Source: Cyanobacteria bacterium FACHB-471 (GTDB lineage: Bacteria > Cyanobacteriota > Cyanobacteriia > Elainellales > Elainellaceae). Taken from it: a DNA stretch of 64,000 bases. Position 1 is the stretch's first letter. Each line of letters opens with the position of its first letter. Under the pieces are notes generated by a model that saw only the letters and a list, made by a program, of their open reading frames with translations, ran no database searches and was not told the DNA's origin. This document shows, one piece after another, positions 1-8,098 of this stretch. The position numbers were made by a program, and so were the translations under genes. The stretch spans positions 17,414 to 81,413 of the forward strand of contig JACJOC010000069.1 in assembly GCA_014695345.1 (NCBI GenBank), read 5' to 3'.

Positions 1-1
1 A

Positions 2-193
2 GGACTAGCGACTCTGCAAGCAGCGATGCCAATCTTTTCAGTCATGCTGGCAGTCGTGTTGGGGTTGATGACTTTGATTTTCATGAATGACAATCACAGG
101 GCAGCGCAAGGGGCAGGGTATCTAGATAGAGTAGTTGCTTTCCTTCAGCAATTTGGCATTTTTTCTCACTTTTATCCCACCTTTTGGGGCTAA
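2..193 (+). CDS. C-terminal fragment of an unidentified membrane protein
   Basis: An open frame enters from the left edge and stops at a TAA at 191-193, giving 63 codons with no start inside the window. The visible tail has one strongly hydrophobic segment (about residues 9-30, including MLAVVLGLMTLIFM), then a short polar stretch and an aromatic-rich end (FGIFSHFYPTFWG). This looks like the last transmembrane helix and cytoplasmic or periplasmic tail of an integral membrane protein. The family is not recognisable from this piece. A stem-loop repeat follows 23 bp downstream and probably serves as its terminator. Confidence 0.5.
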   Translation, partial: GLATLQAAMPIFSVMLAVVLGLMTLIFMNDNHRAAQGAGYLDRVVAFLQQFGIFSHFYPTFWG

Positions 194-215
194 CAGGACT
201 CTTTCGTTCAGCTTG

Positions 216-306
216 TACCCATTCCAAAAATTAGGGCTACGGATGGAAGGGCACCCCACAGTGCGGGGTGCCCTTCCATCCGTAGCCTCTTTTTAGAGAA
301 AGGTTA
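216..306. repeat. Long-stem hairpin repeat, copy 1
   Basis: A near-perfect 53-bp inverted repeat (235-287) has a stem containing GATGGAAGGGCACCCC and its complement around a few unpaired bases. It is flanked by the conserved outer sequences ATTCCAAAAATTAGGG on the left and CTCTTTTTAGAGAAA on the right. The same core and flanks recur at 3687-3779, 30201-30290 and 61395-61487, with a truncated copy at the right end. Here it lies just after the stop of the partial first gene. Confidence 0.9.
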
Positions 307-1461
307 TAGAAGTTTCGCTGGGTTGACGAAAGCGGCAGTTTGGTGCGGTTAGGGAGCTGAGTACAAACCTAGTTGGTAGTTCTGCTTTTCGCTTAGCCAT
401 TAGTTGCCCACAAATGGGAGAAAGCCTTGGAAAACCTTGTATTAGCTTATCAAAAAGCACTCAAAATCTTCCTCTACTCTAAAGCTTAGGACAGGAGCGT
501 TGAAGTAACGATTTCGAGCAGCAAAGATACTGCTTGCGTGACCAAAGTCATTATCTGTACAGGAGTAGCTATTCAAAGAGCATAAGTATAGTTTCATACA
601 TTAGAGTATAATTCCGCACTCTAAGCAAACAAGCAGAATAAAGAGCTGTCATACCTTCTGCTGTTGAAACCACCATGTTCTAAATAGCAAAGATTCTCGC
701 TTCAAGAGTCTTTGCAGCTTCTTTCTATAATAGACGGTCTACTAGCTATCTAATTTCTACTTAATTTGCTTGTTCGGAGTTTTAAAAAACAGGTTGACAA
801 CTATCTTAAGCAAGACTTGTCTTGCATTTTTCAGCATTTTGTCGTAATTAATACTTACACGTACTTCCATGACCTACTAATATCTCATGGGAAATTGAAG
901 TTTGACCTTCGCCAGTACGGTCAAGTTTCAGAAAAATTTTCTCTGAAACGGAGAATTTGAGTTAATCAACGCCAACCCGAGGACACTAAAGTGCAAAAGC
1001 ATCTACTAGGCTCAGTCAGCCCAGTTCTTTTAATACGCTGGGCTGTTGTTAGCTTCCACCTTCACTACCTTTCATAGTGACTGTTGAGCAAGGCTACTTG
1101 GAGCCGAATAGCTTTTTGAGTGCGGAATTGACTCACTTATCTGTGCAGCGCAGGACTACTTTCCCTGCTCAAATGGAGCAATAGTGTAGTTCCCTCGCAG
1201 ATACGTGAATAGGCGTTTTTGTGAGTTATTAGTAGTCAATTTAAGAGCACTGAGACACGACCACAAGCTTCTTCATAGCAGACTAACAGCCCTTTGACAG
1301 ACATTGGTTGATCCAATTTTCTTGGGTCTAGTTTGTAGCGAATTGCGACTAGTTCTAAGTGGCGATCGCTAGGTGAAAACTTGTGTCTAGTTATCTCGCG
1401 AGTTTATTAAGTTGATTGCCTGCTGCTCGCTGTTCCGTCCTGCATCATAGTGGAGTGCAAA
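307..1461. other. Intergenic stretch without convincing genes
   Basis: AT-rich sequence with no ORF that looks coding. A 64-codon frame near 766-960 has no recognisable motif and no clear ribosome binding site. The only structure I see is a short GC-rich inverted repeat at about 1017-1045 (CAGCCCA ... TGGGCTG). HIP1-type sequence is almost absent. A promoter for the PepSY-type gene must lie near the right end but no confident -35/-10 pair is visible. Confidence 0.5.
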
Positions 1462-1791
1462 ATGAGATTAAGCAGTGCTTTTCGCCGTTATCATCGACAA
1501 CTTGCCATAATCATGTGCTTGCCCCTAGCACTGACCATAATTTCAGGAATGGCTTACCCCATTTTTAGCGAATGGCTTTCCCTGAATAGCGTGGCGGGGT
1601 TTCTAGTTCAAGTTCATTCAGGTAGAATCTTTGGATTACAAGGGATTTACCCCCTCCTTAATGGATTGGGTCTAGCAGGATTATTAGTTACAGGAATGAG
1701 CATGACAAGCCTATCTCGTCAACGCTCTATGAAAGATACTTTGAGTGGCAGCCGTTCTGAAAAAGTGGCTCCAGACTATATCGAGAGATAG
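1462..1791 (+). CDS. Small PepSY-associated-type membrane protein
   Basis: A 109-residue protein with two hydrophobic helices (about residues 15-32, LAIIMCLPLALTIISGM, and 64-86, LLNGLGLAGLLVTGMSM) and a conserved-looking VHSGRIFG motif between them. It resembles the single PepSY-associated transmembrane unit found as a stand-alone protein in cyanobacteria; such proteins are membrane-bound and often accompany redox or metal-reductase genes. I chose the ATG at 1462 rather than the in-frame GTG at 1450 because GGAG lies seven bases upstream of the ATG. It precedes a cytochrome c and a Rieske gene on the same strand, about 200 bp away, so a link to membrane redox chemistry is possible but inferred. 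The substrate is unknown. Confidence 0.6.
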   Translation: MRLSSAFRRYHRQLAIIMCLPLALTIISGMAYPIFSEWLSLNSVAGFLVQVHSGRIFGLQGIYPLLNGLGLAGLLVTGMSMTSLSRQRSMKDTLSGSRSEKVAPDYIER

Positions 1792-1987
1792 TTTGCAACC
1801 AAGCTGTTTCTCAAAATTTTATGGATCGCTCTGCTTTGAGTGACTCGTTGATCTTAGTCCTGTTGCTAGTACCTGCTAGCAGCAGATCTGGGCTGCGGCA
1901 ACGCAGATACTAAGACTCTAAAAAATAGATGTTGCAAGCTGAAATAGCGATCCAAACCACACAGCATTATTGCCGGAGAGAATTTGT

Positions 1988-3028
1988 ATGTTTGAAGGGC
2001 GTAGGCTTCGTCGAACGCTTCTGATGGCCTTGCTAGCCATCGCTGCGATGCTTGGAGTATTTTTCGCAGGCTTTTTGAGTGGTGGGCAACCTGCTAATGC
2101 AGAAACCAGACTTGCCGAAGAGATTGCAAAAGAAGTTATTGCTGCTTGTCCGTTAGCAGATCCTTCAGATTCGGCAGCTCGTGATGAATGCGGACAAAAG
2201 CTAGGTGATTCTAAGATTCTGTCCGACGCTACAGCCGTTCCTGTACTTTGGGGTACTCAATTACAAAGGAACAACTACAACATCAGGACTTTAAGGACGA
2301 CAACTCGATTCCATCCCCTTGTCATGTGGCGAGTATATCTCTCAGTATTCATGTTTAAGGGTGACTATAGAATCGAACAGGTTGGGGATGCGAATGCAGG
2401 AACTCAGCAAACGATTATCTATTTCCCCTATGAATATCGTAATGATCTAGGTCTAGGCGAATATCCCTATCCATACTGGCACTCCAGAACAAAGTGGGAA
2501 TCTTTCCAGTTTTCTCCTGAAGTACTTATGGTGATAGAGCAAGGGAAAATCAAAGCCGTGCTGCGTTCAGCAGAAAAAGATCGCTCTCGTGATTACAACT
2601 CCAGAACGTGGGATGGTCGCTGGACCTGGATTGGTGAGACCGGGCAACAAGAACCCCGTGTGACGCTGTTCTCCTACTTGCTCTCCGAGGATAATCCCTA
2701 CACTGAGGAACTTGATCAGACTTACCGTGCATTAGATGCAGAGTCACGCAAGCACGATTGCCAAACTTGTCATAATCCTGGCAACCCCTCGTTTATTGCT
2801 CCACTCGGCATCATGAATTACCCAAACCAGGCGCTCTCAATTCGTCATACGATTGTACGAGTCATGGAGTCGAATCGTATGCCGCCAGCAGCCGTAGACA
2901 GTGACGGTGAGTTTATTCATGCCGGAATCATTGATGAGGCTGAACGGCGAAAATATCTTGAGCTTGCTAGAGCTTTTGCAGAAGCCGGAGACAAGGCTCT
3001 CAAATTTGAAGGACAACCTATTCAGTAA
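1988..3028 (+). CDS. Exported c-type cytochrome (single CxxCH)
   Basis: A protein of about 346 residues with an N-terminal signal anchor or signal peptide (RRLRRTLLMALLAIAAMLG, ending near ANAE). One haem-binding motif, CQTCH, lies in the C-terminal third, followed about 45 residues later by NRMPP, whose Met is the expected sixth haem-iron ligand. The 200-residue middle section is rich in aromatic residues (YPYPYWHSRTKW, TWDGRWTWIG) and matches no domain I recognise. The GGAG at 1973 favours the ATG at 1988 over the upstream TTG at 1970. It should act outside the cytoplasmic membrane as an electron carrier or haem oxidoreductase subunit. The Rieske lipoprotein starts 51 bp downstream, so the two are probably co-transcribed and may exchange electrons. 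Confidence 0.7.
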   Translation: MFEGRRLRRTLLMALLAIAAMLGVFFAGFLSGGQPANAETRLAEEIAKEVIAACPLADPSDSAARDECGQKLGDSKILSDATAVPVLWGTQLQRNNYNIRTLRTTTRFHPLVMWRVYLSVFMFKGDYRIEQVGDANAGTQQTIIYFPYEYRNDLGLGEYPYPYWHSRTKWESFQFSPEVLMVIEQGKIKAVLRSAEKDRSRDYNSRTWDGRWTWIGETGQQEPRVTLFSYLLSEDNPYTEELDQTYRALDAESRKHDCQTCHNPGNPSFIAPLGIMNYPNQALSIRHTIVRVMESNRMPPAAVDSDGEFIHAGIIDEAERRKYLELARAFAEAGDKALKFEGQPIQ

Positions 3029-3079
3029 ATGAGGTTGTCTCAGGTTAACGGATCATACTAAGAGTGAGGTTTGAGATTT

Positions 3080-3556
3080 ATGGATCGTCGCGAGTTTATT
3101 AACTGGGTTGGTTTGTTTGGGATTTCTGCTTCCTTGCCTATCGCCATTGCAGCTTGTACGAGTTCTCCGGAGGAAGAGCAAGCCGCAGCGCCTGAAGCAG
3201 CACCTAGTGAGGGGACTGGCACGCTAGAGATGGCACCCCGTGACGATGGGTTTATTCCAGTGGGCAGCTTAACCGCACTACAGGCTTCTCAATCTGGGGC
3301 GATCGTTCCTCCTGAGGTGGCTGTTGTGATTGTGAGAAATGCTAATGACCCAACTGCTCCAACCGCAGTCAATCCAAAGTGTACTCACACTGGATGTCTT
3401 GTAGAATGGCACACCGCTGTCAATTCCTTTGTCTGTCCGTGCCACAATGCTGAGTTTGACCCAGCTGGAAATGTGACACAGGGTCCTGCCGAAGAACCCC
3501 TGCAGACCTATGATGTGAAAGTTGAGGGAGACTCAATCCTGGTGAAGCTCGCTTAA
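3080..3556 (+). CDS. Rieske [2Fe-2S] protein with Tat/lipoprotein-type signal
   Basis: A 158-residue protein with both halves of the Rieske cluster-binding motif, CTHTGC (about residues 101-106) and CPCH (119-122), so both Cys and both His ligands are present. The N-terminus has a twin-arginine motif (RREFINWVG), a hydrophobic stretch and a lipobox-like IAAC, which suggests a folded, Tat-exported, lipid-anchored protein. An Ala/Glu/Pro-rich linker (residues 28-45) separates anchor and domain. The purine-rich GAGTGAGG at 3062-3069 points to the ATG at 3080. It is shorter than the cytochrome b6f subunit PetC and lacks that protein's single membrane helix layout, so it is more likely a soluble-type Rieske carrier paired with the upstream cytochrome c. 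Partner and substrate are unknown. Confidence 0.85.
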   Translation: MDRREFINWVGLFGISASLPIAIAACTSSPEEEQAAAPEAAPSEGTGTLEMAPRDDGFIPVGSLTALQASQSGAIVPPEVAVVIVRNANDPTAPTAVNPKCTHTGCLVEWHTAVNSFVCPCHNAEFDPAGNVTQGPAEEPLQTYDVKVEGDSILVKLA

Positions 3557-3606
3557 GGGGTCTCTTACTCCATAGCGCTAGTCATCTCAATTAGGACAAG
3601 AAAAAT

Positions 3607-3655
3607 AGGACAAGAAAAAGGAGCAGGGCTAAGCCCTGCTCCTTTTTCTTGTCCT
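3607..3655. terminator. Stem-loop terminator after the Rieske gene
   Basis: A 23-bp stem (AGGACAAGAAAAAGGAGCAG and its complement, extended by GGC) with a three-base loop, ending in TTTTTCTTGTCCT. It lies 50 bp after the Rieske stop and is a likely intrinsic terminator. The left foot is preceded by a near-duplicate of AGGACAAGAAAA. Confidence 0.8.
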
Positions 3656-3683
3656 AACCTGTATAGCTGTAGCTATACAGGTT
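3656..3683. repeat. 28-bp palindrome between terminator and hairpin repeat
   Basis: AACCTGTATAGCT, two bases, then its exact complement. A degenerate relative (CTGTATAGCTGTAGCCATA) precedes the truncated hairpin repeat near 63950, so this palindrome may be an outer part of the same mobile or dispersed unit. Confidence 0.7.
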
Positions 3684-3686
3684 TTA

Positions 3687-3779
3687 ATACCGTTTCTCTA
3701 AAAAGAGGCTATGGATGGAAGGGCACCCCGCGACGCGGGGTGCCCTTCCATCCATAGCCCTAATTTTTGGAATTGGTAT
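3687..3779. repeat. Long-stem hairpin repeat, copy 2
   Basis: Same element as at 216-306 but in the opposite orientation. Outer flank TACCGTTTCTCTAAAAAGAG, inner perfect stem 3707-3759 around a GCGACGC tip, then CCCTAATTTTTGGAATTGGTA. It follows the Rieske gene and its terminator. Confidence 0.9.
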
Positions 3780-4697
3780 AACTTGGACACACTCTAGAAA
3801 ATTCGCTTCATGCTGTGTTCATGCTGTGCTTAAGTTGCTATTAAGCTCTCAGTATCTTATTTCAAATGCTGTTTAATGTCTGATCGCATTGAAGATTGAT
3901 CACAGCACTAAAAGATTAGCCGTTATATTTAGCCCAGCCAAAATACCCCTCCGGGGAGTACTCCCACGTTCCTTAGCCGTTGCGGGTTTTCTAGCAATGC
4001 TATATGAACAATTAATGAAAATTGCTAGAAGAGCTTGCTGATGAGGAAAGAGGCGCAATACAATTCGAGTGGGTGTATGACATGTCTTGCATACTTTAAA
4101 ATACCTAGAATGTGTGAGGCGTAGGTGCATCATCAGTCTCTAAAGATTTTGTAGAATTCAGTAGCGAACTTTTGTCTGTAGTTTTTTATACATCAAACGC
4201 GCCTGTTTTGATGATAGTTCAGGATCAGTCTGCCTCCTACAACGTTTTATGCAAGGCTATATATTTTGGATGCATCCTGTCCGCGCTTTAGTTCTTACAG
4301 CTTGACAAGACTCGTACAAACTTCAACAATTCACGCTGAAACTATAAGCAATTCACTCAATTAAATATGCCAACTTAATCTTTTAAAGCTTAAGTTGAAG
4401 CTTTGTAGCTATTAACCAATTAGGTTACAAAGCAACTTTTTGTTGTTCTTTTTTCCGCACAAATTTGTCGGCCGACTGTACAACTATTTTTACTAAAAAG
4501 CATCCTGATTATGGGTGATTTTTCAGTAGTTATGATGAGACGACTTGAGCAAAACTCGCGTAGCATAACCGTTCAGGCAGAGAATTACCACGTTAGAAAA
4601 TCGAGCAATTCAATGTGATAGTAACTTGTCAGTTTATCTGTAAAGCCAAACATGAGAATTCACCTTCTCACCAATTTTTTGTTCATGGGTTCTCTAG
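3780..4697. other. Intergenic region upstream of the chemoreceptor array
   Basis: About 0.9 kb of AT-rich sequence without a convincing ORF; a 77-codon minus-strand frame at 3900-4133 has no motif and no start signals. It should carry the promoter of the plus-strand chemosensory cluster, but no site can be named with confidence. It ends in a relic of a receptor gene. Confidence 0.5.
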
Positions 4698-4778
4698 ACT
4701 GCCGCTGGTTTAACCCAAACCAAAGTAGGAACTGAGCAGCTTAACCATGCTGCTTTAGTTTTAAAGGAAATGGCGTAG
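4698..4778 (+). pseudogene. Relic of a chemoreceptor 3' end (first)
   Basis: Twenty-six codons and a TAG stop that align in frame with the last residues of the downstream receptor: the relic reads ...GLTQTKVGTEQLNHAALVLK... where the intact gene reads ...[20 protein letters not shown].... An in-frame TAG immediately precedes the matching part and there is no start, so it cannot be a gene. It is best read as what remains of an ancestral receptor gene lost from the left of the array. Confidence 0.75.
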
Positions 4779-4862
4779 CTCTATTCGCTTCAGAGCTTGA
4801 CTGCCTCGATGCATCTATCCATATCCGATTAGTTGTTCCCACAAGAAATTTTGGAGTAAACA

Positions 4863-6311
4863 ATGGCAACCCTTGGCAACCTAAAGCTCAAAACACGTAT
4901 CTTTTTGGGATATTTTCCGTCTGTCCTGATCTTGCTCATCTTGAGCGGGGTGACATATTCGTATGTTTTAGACAGAGAAAAACTTAATGAGGAAATTGAA
5001 GTTGCCCAAAACACGGTTTTTCAAGCACAGCAGACCGCACTTGGAATTTCTCGAATGGTTAGAGCATTGAGAGGTCAGGTGATTGACCCGAGTGATCCTC
5101 ATTATCAGGAAGGTTATGAGAAGGGACTTCAAGCATTCCAGCAAGCTTCTGCGGAGTTGATTCCACTGCTCGATGATCCTGCAACTATCGAACAAATGAA
5201 TACCGTTTTGGTGCAGGCTGAGGAAGTTCAAGAAGTAGCTGGTCAAATTATCACCCTGTCAAAAGCGGGACAATTTGAAGAGTCTAAAGGGCTTGTCACT
5301 ACAATCATTCTGGATGAAATGGATACGACGGTCAGGGGGATTTTAGATCAAGAAGTTGCCGCTTTAGAAGAGAAAAAGCTTGAGGGGGAAGCATCTAAGA
5401 AATTTCTCCTGAATGTAGTATTGGCCAGTTCTGCGATCGCCACTGCTATTACTGCACTTTTAGGTTTTCTGATTGCTTCTGGAATTAGCCGCAAAGTGCA
5501 GCAATCAGTTGGAGATATTACGACTTCTTCTAATGAGATTGCGACAACTGTTGAAGAGCAGGAACGGGTCGCTCACCAGCAAGCCGCTTCGGTGAATGAG
5601 ACAACAACTACGATGGATGAGTTAGAGGCTTCTTTCCGTCAGTCAGCCGAGCAAGCCAAGGCAGCAGCAGCAGCAGCGAAACGGGCACTTGAGCTGACAG
5701 AGGGGGGCAACCTGGCAGTGGGAGAGAACCTGGAAGGCATGTTTATGCTGGAGAAGAAGGTCGGAACGATCGCCGAACAAATGTTGCAGTTGAGTGAGCA
5801 AGCCCAACAAATTGGCAGTATCTCTCAACTGGTATCTGATATTGCTAGCCAAACCAACATGCTGGCGCTTAACTCTTCGGTTGAGGCCGTTCGAGCGGGC
5901 GAACATGGTAAAGGGTTTACTGTCGTTGCTAACGAGATTCGTAAGTTGGCAGACCAAAGCCAAAGATCTGCCGACAAGATTAACGAACTGGTGTCTCAGA
6001 TTCAGAATGCGATTAACTCAACCGTGATGGTGACTGAGGAAGGCACAAAAACGGTTTCTACAGGCGTAGATATTGCTAGAAGAACGGAGCAAGCCTTCAC
6101 CGGAGCAGCAGATGCAGTTAACCAGGTGGTTCTCAATAACCAACAGATCTCACTTAATCTGAAGCAACAGCTGGATGGCATCCAGCAGATTGTTCAGGCA
6201 ATGGAAACGATCAATCAAGGGGCAAAAGAAACTGCTAGCGGTATCACGCAAGCCAAAGTAGGAACTCAGCAACTGAACGAAACTGCTTTGACGCTCAAGC
6301 GATTGGTCTAG
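4863..6311 (+). CDS. Methyl-accepting chemotaxis protein, tandem copy 1
   Basis: A 482-residue transmembrane receptor. TM1 is about residues 13-35, a helical periplasmic sensor spans 36-180, and TM2 is 181-207. The cytoplasmic signalling coiled coil starts almost at once (from about 218) with no clear HAMP domain. The hairpin tip is readable as [18 protein letters not shown] followed by [16 protein letters not shown], the CheA/CheW contact region. The start is supported by GGAG eight bases upstream. It opens a plus-strand run of receptor, receptor, cheA, cheB, cheR and cheW and presumably feeds that kinase. The ligand is unknown. Its cytoplasmic half is almost identical to that of the next gene, while the sensor halves are strongly diverged. 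Confidence 0.92.
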   Translation: MATLGNLKLKTRIFLGYFPSVLILLILSGVTYSYVLDREKLNEEIEVAQNTVFQAQQTALGISRMVRALRGQVIDPSDPHYQEGYEKGLQAFQQASAELIPLLDDPATIEQMNTVLVQAEEVQEVAGQIITLSKAGQFEESKGLVTTIILDEMDTTVRGILDQEVAALEEKKLEGEASKKFLLNVVLASSAIATAITALLGFLIASGISRKVQQSVGDITTSSNEIATTVEEQERVAHQQAASVNETTTTMDELEASFRQSAEQAKAAAAAAKRALELTEGGNLAVGENLEGMFMLEKKVGTIAEQMLQLSEQAQQIGSISQLVSDIASQTNMLALNSSVEAVRAGEHGKGFTVVANEIRKLADQSQRSADKINELVSQIQNAINSTVMVTEEGTKTVSTGVDIARRTEQAFTGAADAVNQVVLNNQQISLNLKQQLDGIQQIVQAMETINQGAKETASGITQAKVGTQQLNETALTLKRLV

Positions 6312-6358
6312 AGAGGGTTTCTGGGCATGTTTATCCCTGAGCAAAAGATAGAGTTTAA

Positions 6359-6424
6359 ACCAAGGCAGATACAGAACAACTCAACGATGCTGTTCTGGTT
6401 TTGAAAGAAGTGGCGCGGCTCTAG
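6359..6424 (+). pseudogene. Relic of a chemoreceptor 3' end (second)
   Basis: Twenty-one codons plus TAG lying between the two intact receptors. The reading TKADTEQLNDAVLVLKEVAR matches the first relic (TKVGTEQLNHAALVLKEMA) more closely than it matches the intact receptor ends. It is directly preceded by an in-frame TAA. The shared relic plus following leader suggests the duplicated unit was relic-leader-receptor. Confidence 0.75.
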
Positions 6425-6499
6425 TACTTAATAGTTAGGCTCAACGACTCATTACAACTGATCAATCAATTCAATGCCGCAGGAATTTTTAGGGTAACG

Positions 6500-7951
6500 A
6501 TGAAGAATCTCAATAGTCTGAAAGTTAGAACTCGCATCTTTTTGGGATACATGCCCCCTTTAATTCTGCTATTTATTTTGGGTGGAGCTACCTACGTGAA
6601 TGCGTTGGATCGGGAAAAGCGAAACGAAGAGATAGAGGCTTCATACACCACAATTAATCAAGTCACTCAATTGGCACTTGGTCTAGGCAGAATGGCTAGG
6701 ATCACGAGAGCAGCGATTGTTAATCCTGAGCAAATTGATTCTTATCAATCTGCTTATCAAGATGGATTTCAGCGCTATCAGCAAGCATCTATAGGAATCC
6801 TTGATGTGTTAGAAAACCCCGAGGATAAAGAGAAAATGCAGGCTGTATTAGCAGATGGTGAAAGCTTTGCAGCGGTTGGGGAAGACGTGCTCTCTCTGGT
6901 GAGAGCAGGTCAAGTTGAGCAAGCAACTCAGCTCGTAGAAAACTTGAGAGTGTCTACTTTAGACTCAACAACAGATGCAATTTTGCAAGAACAACTGACT
7001 CTTCTGAATGAGAAAAAGCGTCAAGCGGAAGCTGCTGGAAATGCTTTGCTCCTGATAGCGGTAGCTGGTACTCTCTCAGCTTCGGCGTTAACCATAGTTT
7101 CGGGTGGATTAATTACGGCAGGAATTAGTCGGGCACTTCAGAAATCTATTGGCTACATTACGACTTCTTCCAATGAGATTGCTACGACGGTTGAGGAGCA
7201 GGAGCAAATTGCTCACCAGCAAGCTGCTTCGGTGAATGAAACAACCACCACGATGGATGAGTTAGAGGCTTCTTTCCGACAGTCAGCCGAGCAAGCCAAG
7301 GCAGCAGCAGCAGCGGCACGACAGGCACTTGAGCTAACAGAGGGGGGCAACCAAGCCGTGGGAGAGAACCTAGAAGGCATGTTTATGCTGGAGAAGAAGG
7401 TTGGAACGATCGCCGAACAAATGTTGCAACTGAGTGAGCAAGCTCAACAAATTGGCAGTATCTCTCAACTGGTGTCTGATATTGCTAGCCAAACCAACAT
7501 GCTGGCGCTTAACTCTTCGGTTGAGGCAGTTCGGGCAGGCGAACATGGCAAAGGGTTTACTGTCGTTGCTAACGAAATTCGTAAGTTGGCAGACCAAAGT
7601 CAAAGATCTGCCGACAAGATTAACGAACTGGTCTCTCAGATTCAGAATGCAATTAACTCAACTGTGATGGTGACTGAGGAAGGTACAAAAACGGTTTCCA
7701 CGGGTGTAGAAATTGCGAGAAGAACTGAGCAAGCCTTTACTAAAGCAGCAGATGCAGTCAACCGAGTGGTTCTCAACAACCAACAGATCTCACTTAATCT
7801 GAAGCAACAGTTAGATGGCATCCAGCAGATTGTTCAAGCAATGGAAACCATCAACCAAGGGGCAAAAGAAACCGCCAGCGGTATCACGCAAGCCAAGGTA
7901 GGAACTCAGCAATTGAACGAAACTGCTTTGAATCTCAAGCAATTGGTATAG
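6500..7951 (+). CDS. Methyl-accepting chemotaxis protein, tandem copy 2
   Basis: A 483-residue receptor with the same plan as its neighbour: TM1 near residues 13-35, helical periplasmic sensor to about 180, TM2 near 182-208, no clear HAMP, then a signalling coiled coil with the same tip ([20 protein letters not shown]). From about residue 220 to the end the two proteins differ at only about a dozen positions, whereas the periplasmic parts are only distantly alike. That pattern fits a tandem duplication with diverging ligand specificity and homogenised signalling domains. It lies about 150 bp before the four-Hpt CheA. The ligand is unknown. Confidence 0.92.
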   Translation: MKNLNSLKVRTRIFLGYMPPLILLFILGGATYVNALDREKRNEEIEASYTTINQVTQLALGLGRMARITRAAIVNPEQIDSYQSAYQDGFQRYQQASIGILDVLENPEDKEKMQAVLADGESFAAVGEDVLSLVRAGQVEQATQLVENLRVSTLDSTTDAILQEQLTLLNEKKRQAEAAGNALLLIAVAGTLSASALTIVSGGLITAGISRALQKSIGYITTSSNEIATTVEEQEQIAHQQAASVNETTTTMDELEASFRQSAEQAKAAAAAARQALELTEGGNQAVGENLEGMFMLEKKVGTIAEQMLQLSEQAQQIGSISQLVSDIASQTNMLALNSSVEAVRAGEHGKGFTVVANEIRKLADQSQRSADKINELVSQIQNAINSTVMVTEEGTKTVSTGVEIARRTEQAFTKAADAVNRVVLNNQQISLNLKQQLDGIQQIVQAMETINQGAKETASGITQAKVGTQQLNETALNLKQLV

Positions 7952-7974
7952 GAAATTTAGTCCCACAAGAGTAG

Positions 7975-8010
7975 CTGATTGAATCCGCTACTTTGAAGTT
8001 GAAGCAGGAT
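7975..8010 (+). pseudogene. Possible third, very short receptor-tail relic
   Basis: Twelve codons, LIESATLKLKQD, resemble the receptor end QLNETALNLKQLV and are directly preceded by an in-frame TAG. The match is short, so it could be chance, but its position just after copy 2 mirrors the two clearer relics. Confidence 0.3.
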
Positions 8011-8098
8011 TTCTGTTTTTCCAAAGATTTGATAGGGACAGATCTAAATCAGGGGGCATCGTACCTTCGATCGCCAATGGCATGAGCAATGATGAACT

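Noticed and set aside
766..960. Plus-strand 64-codon frame in the left intergenic region
   Set aside because: No motif, no ribosome binding site, AT-rich composition like the surrounding non-coding sequence.
3900..4133. Minus-strand 77-codon frame upstream of the receptor array
   Set aside because: No recognisable protein family or start signals; region otherwise non-coding.
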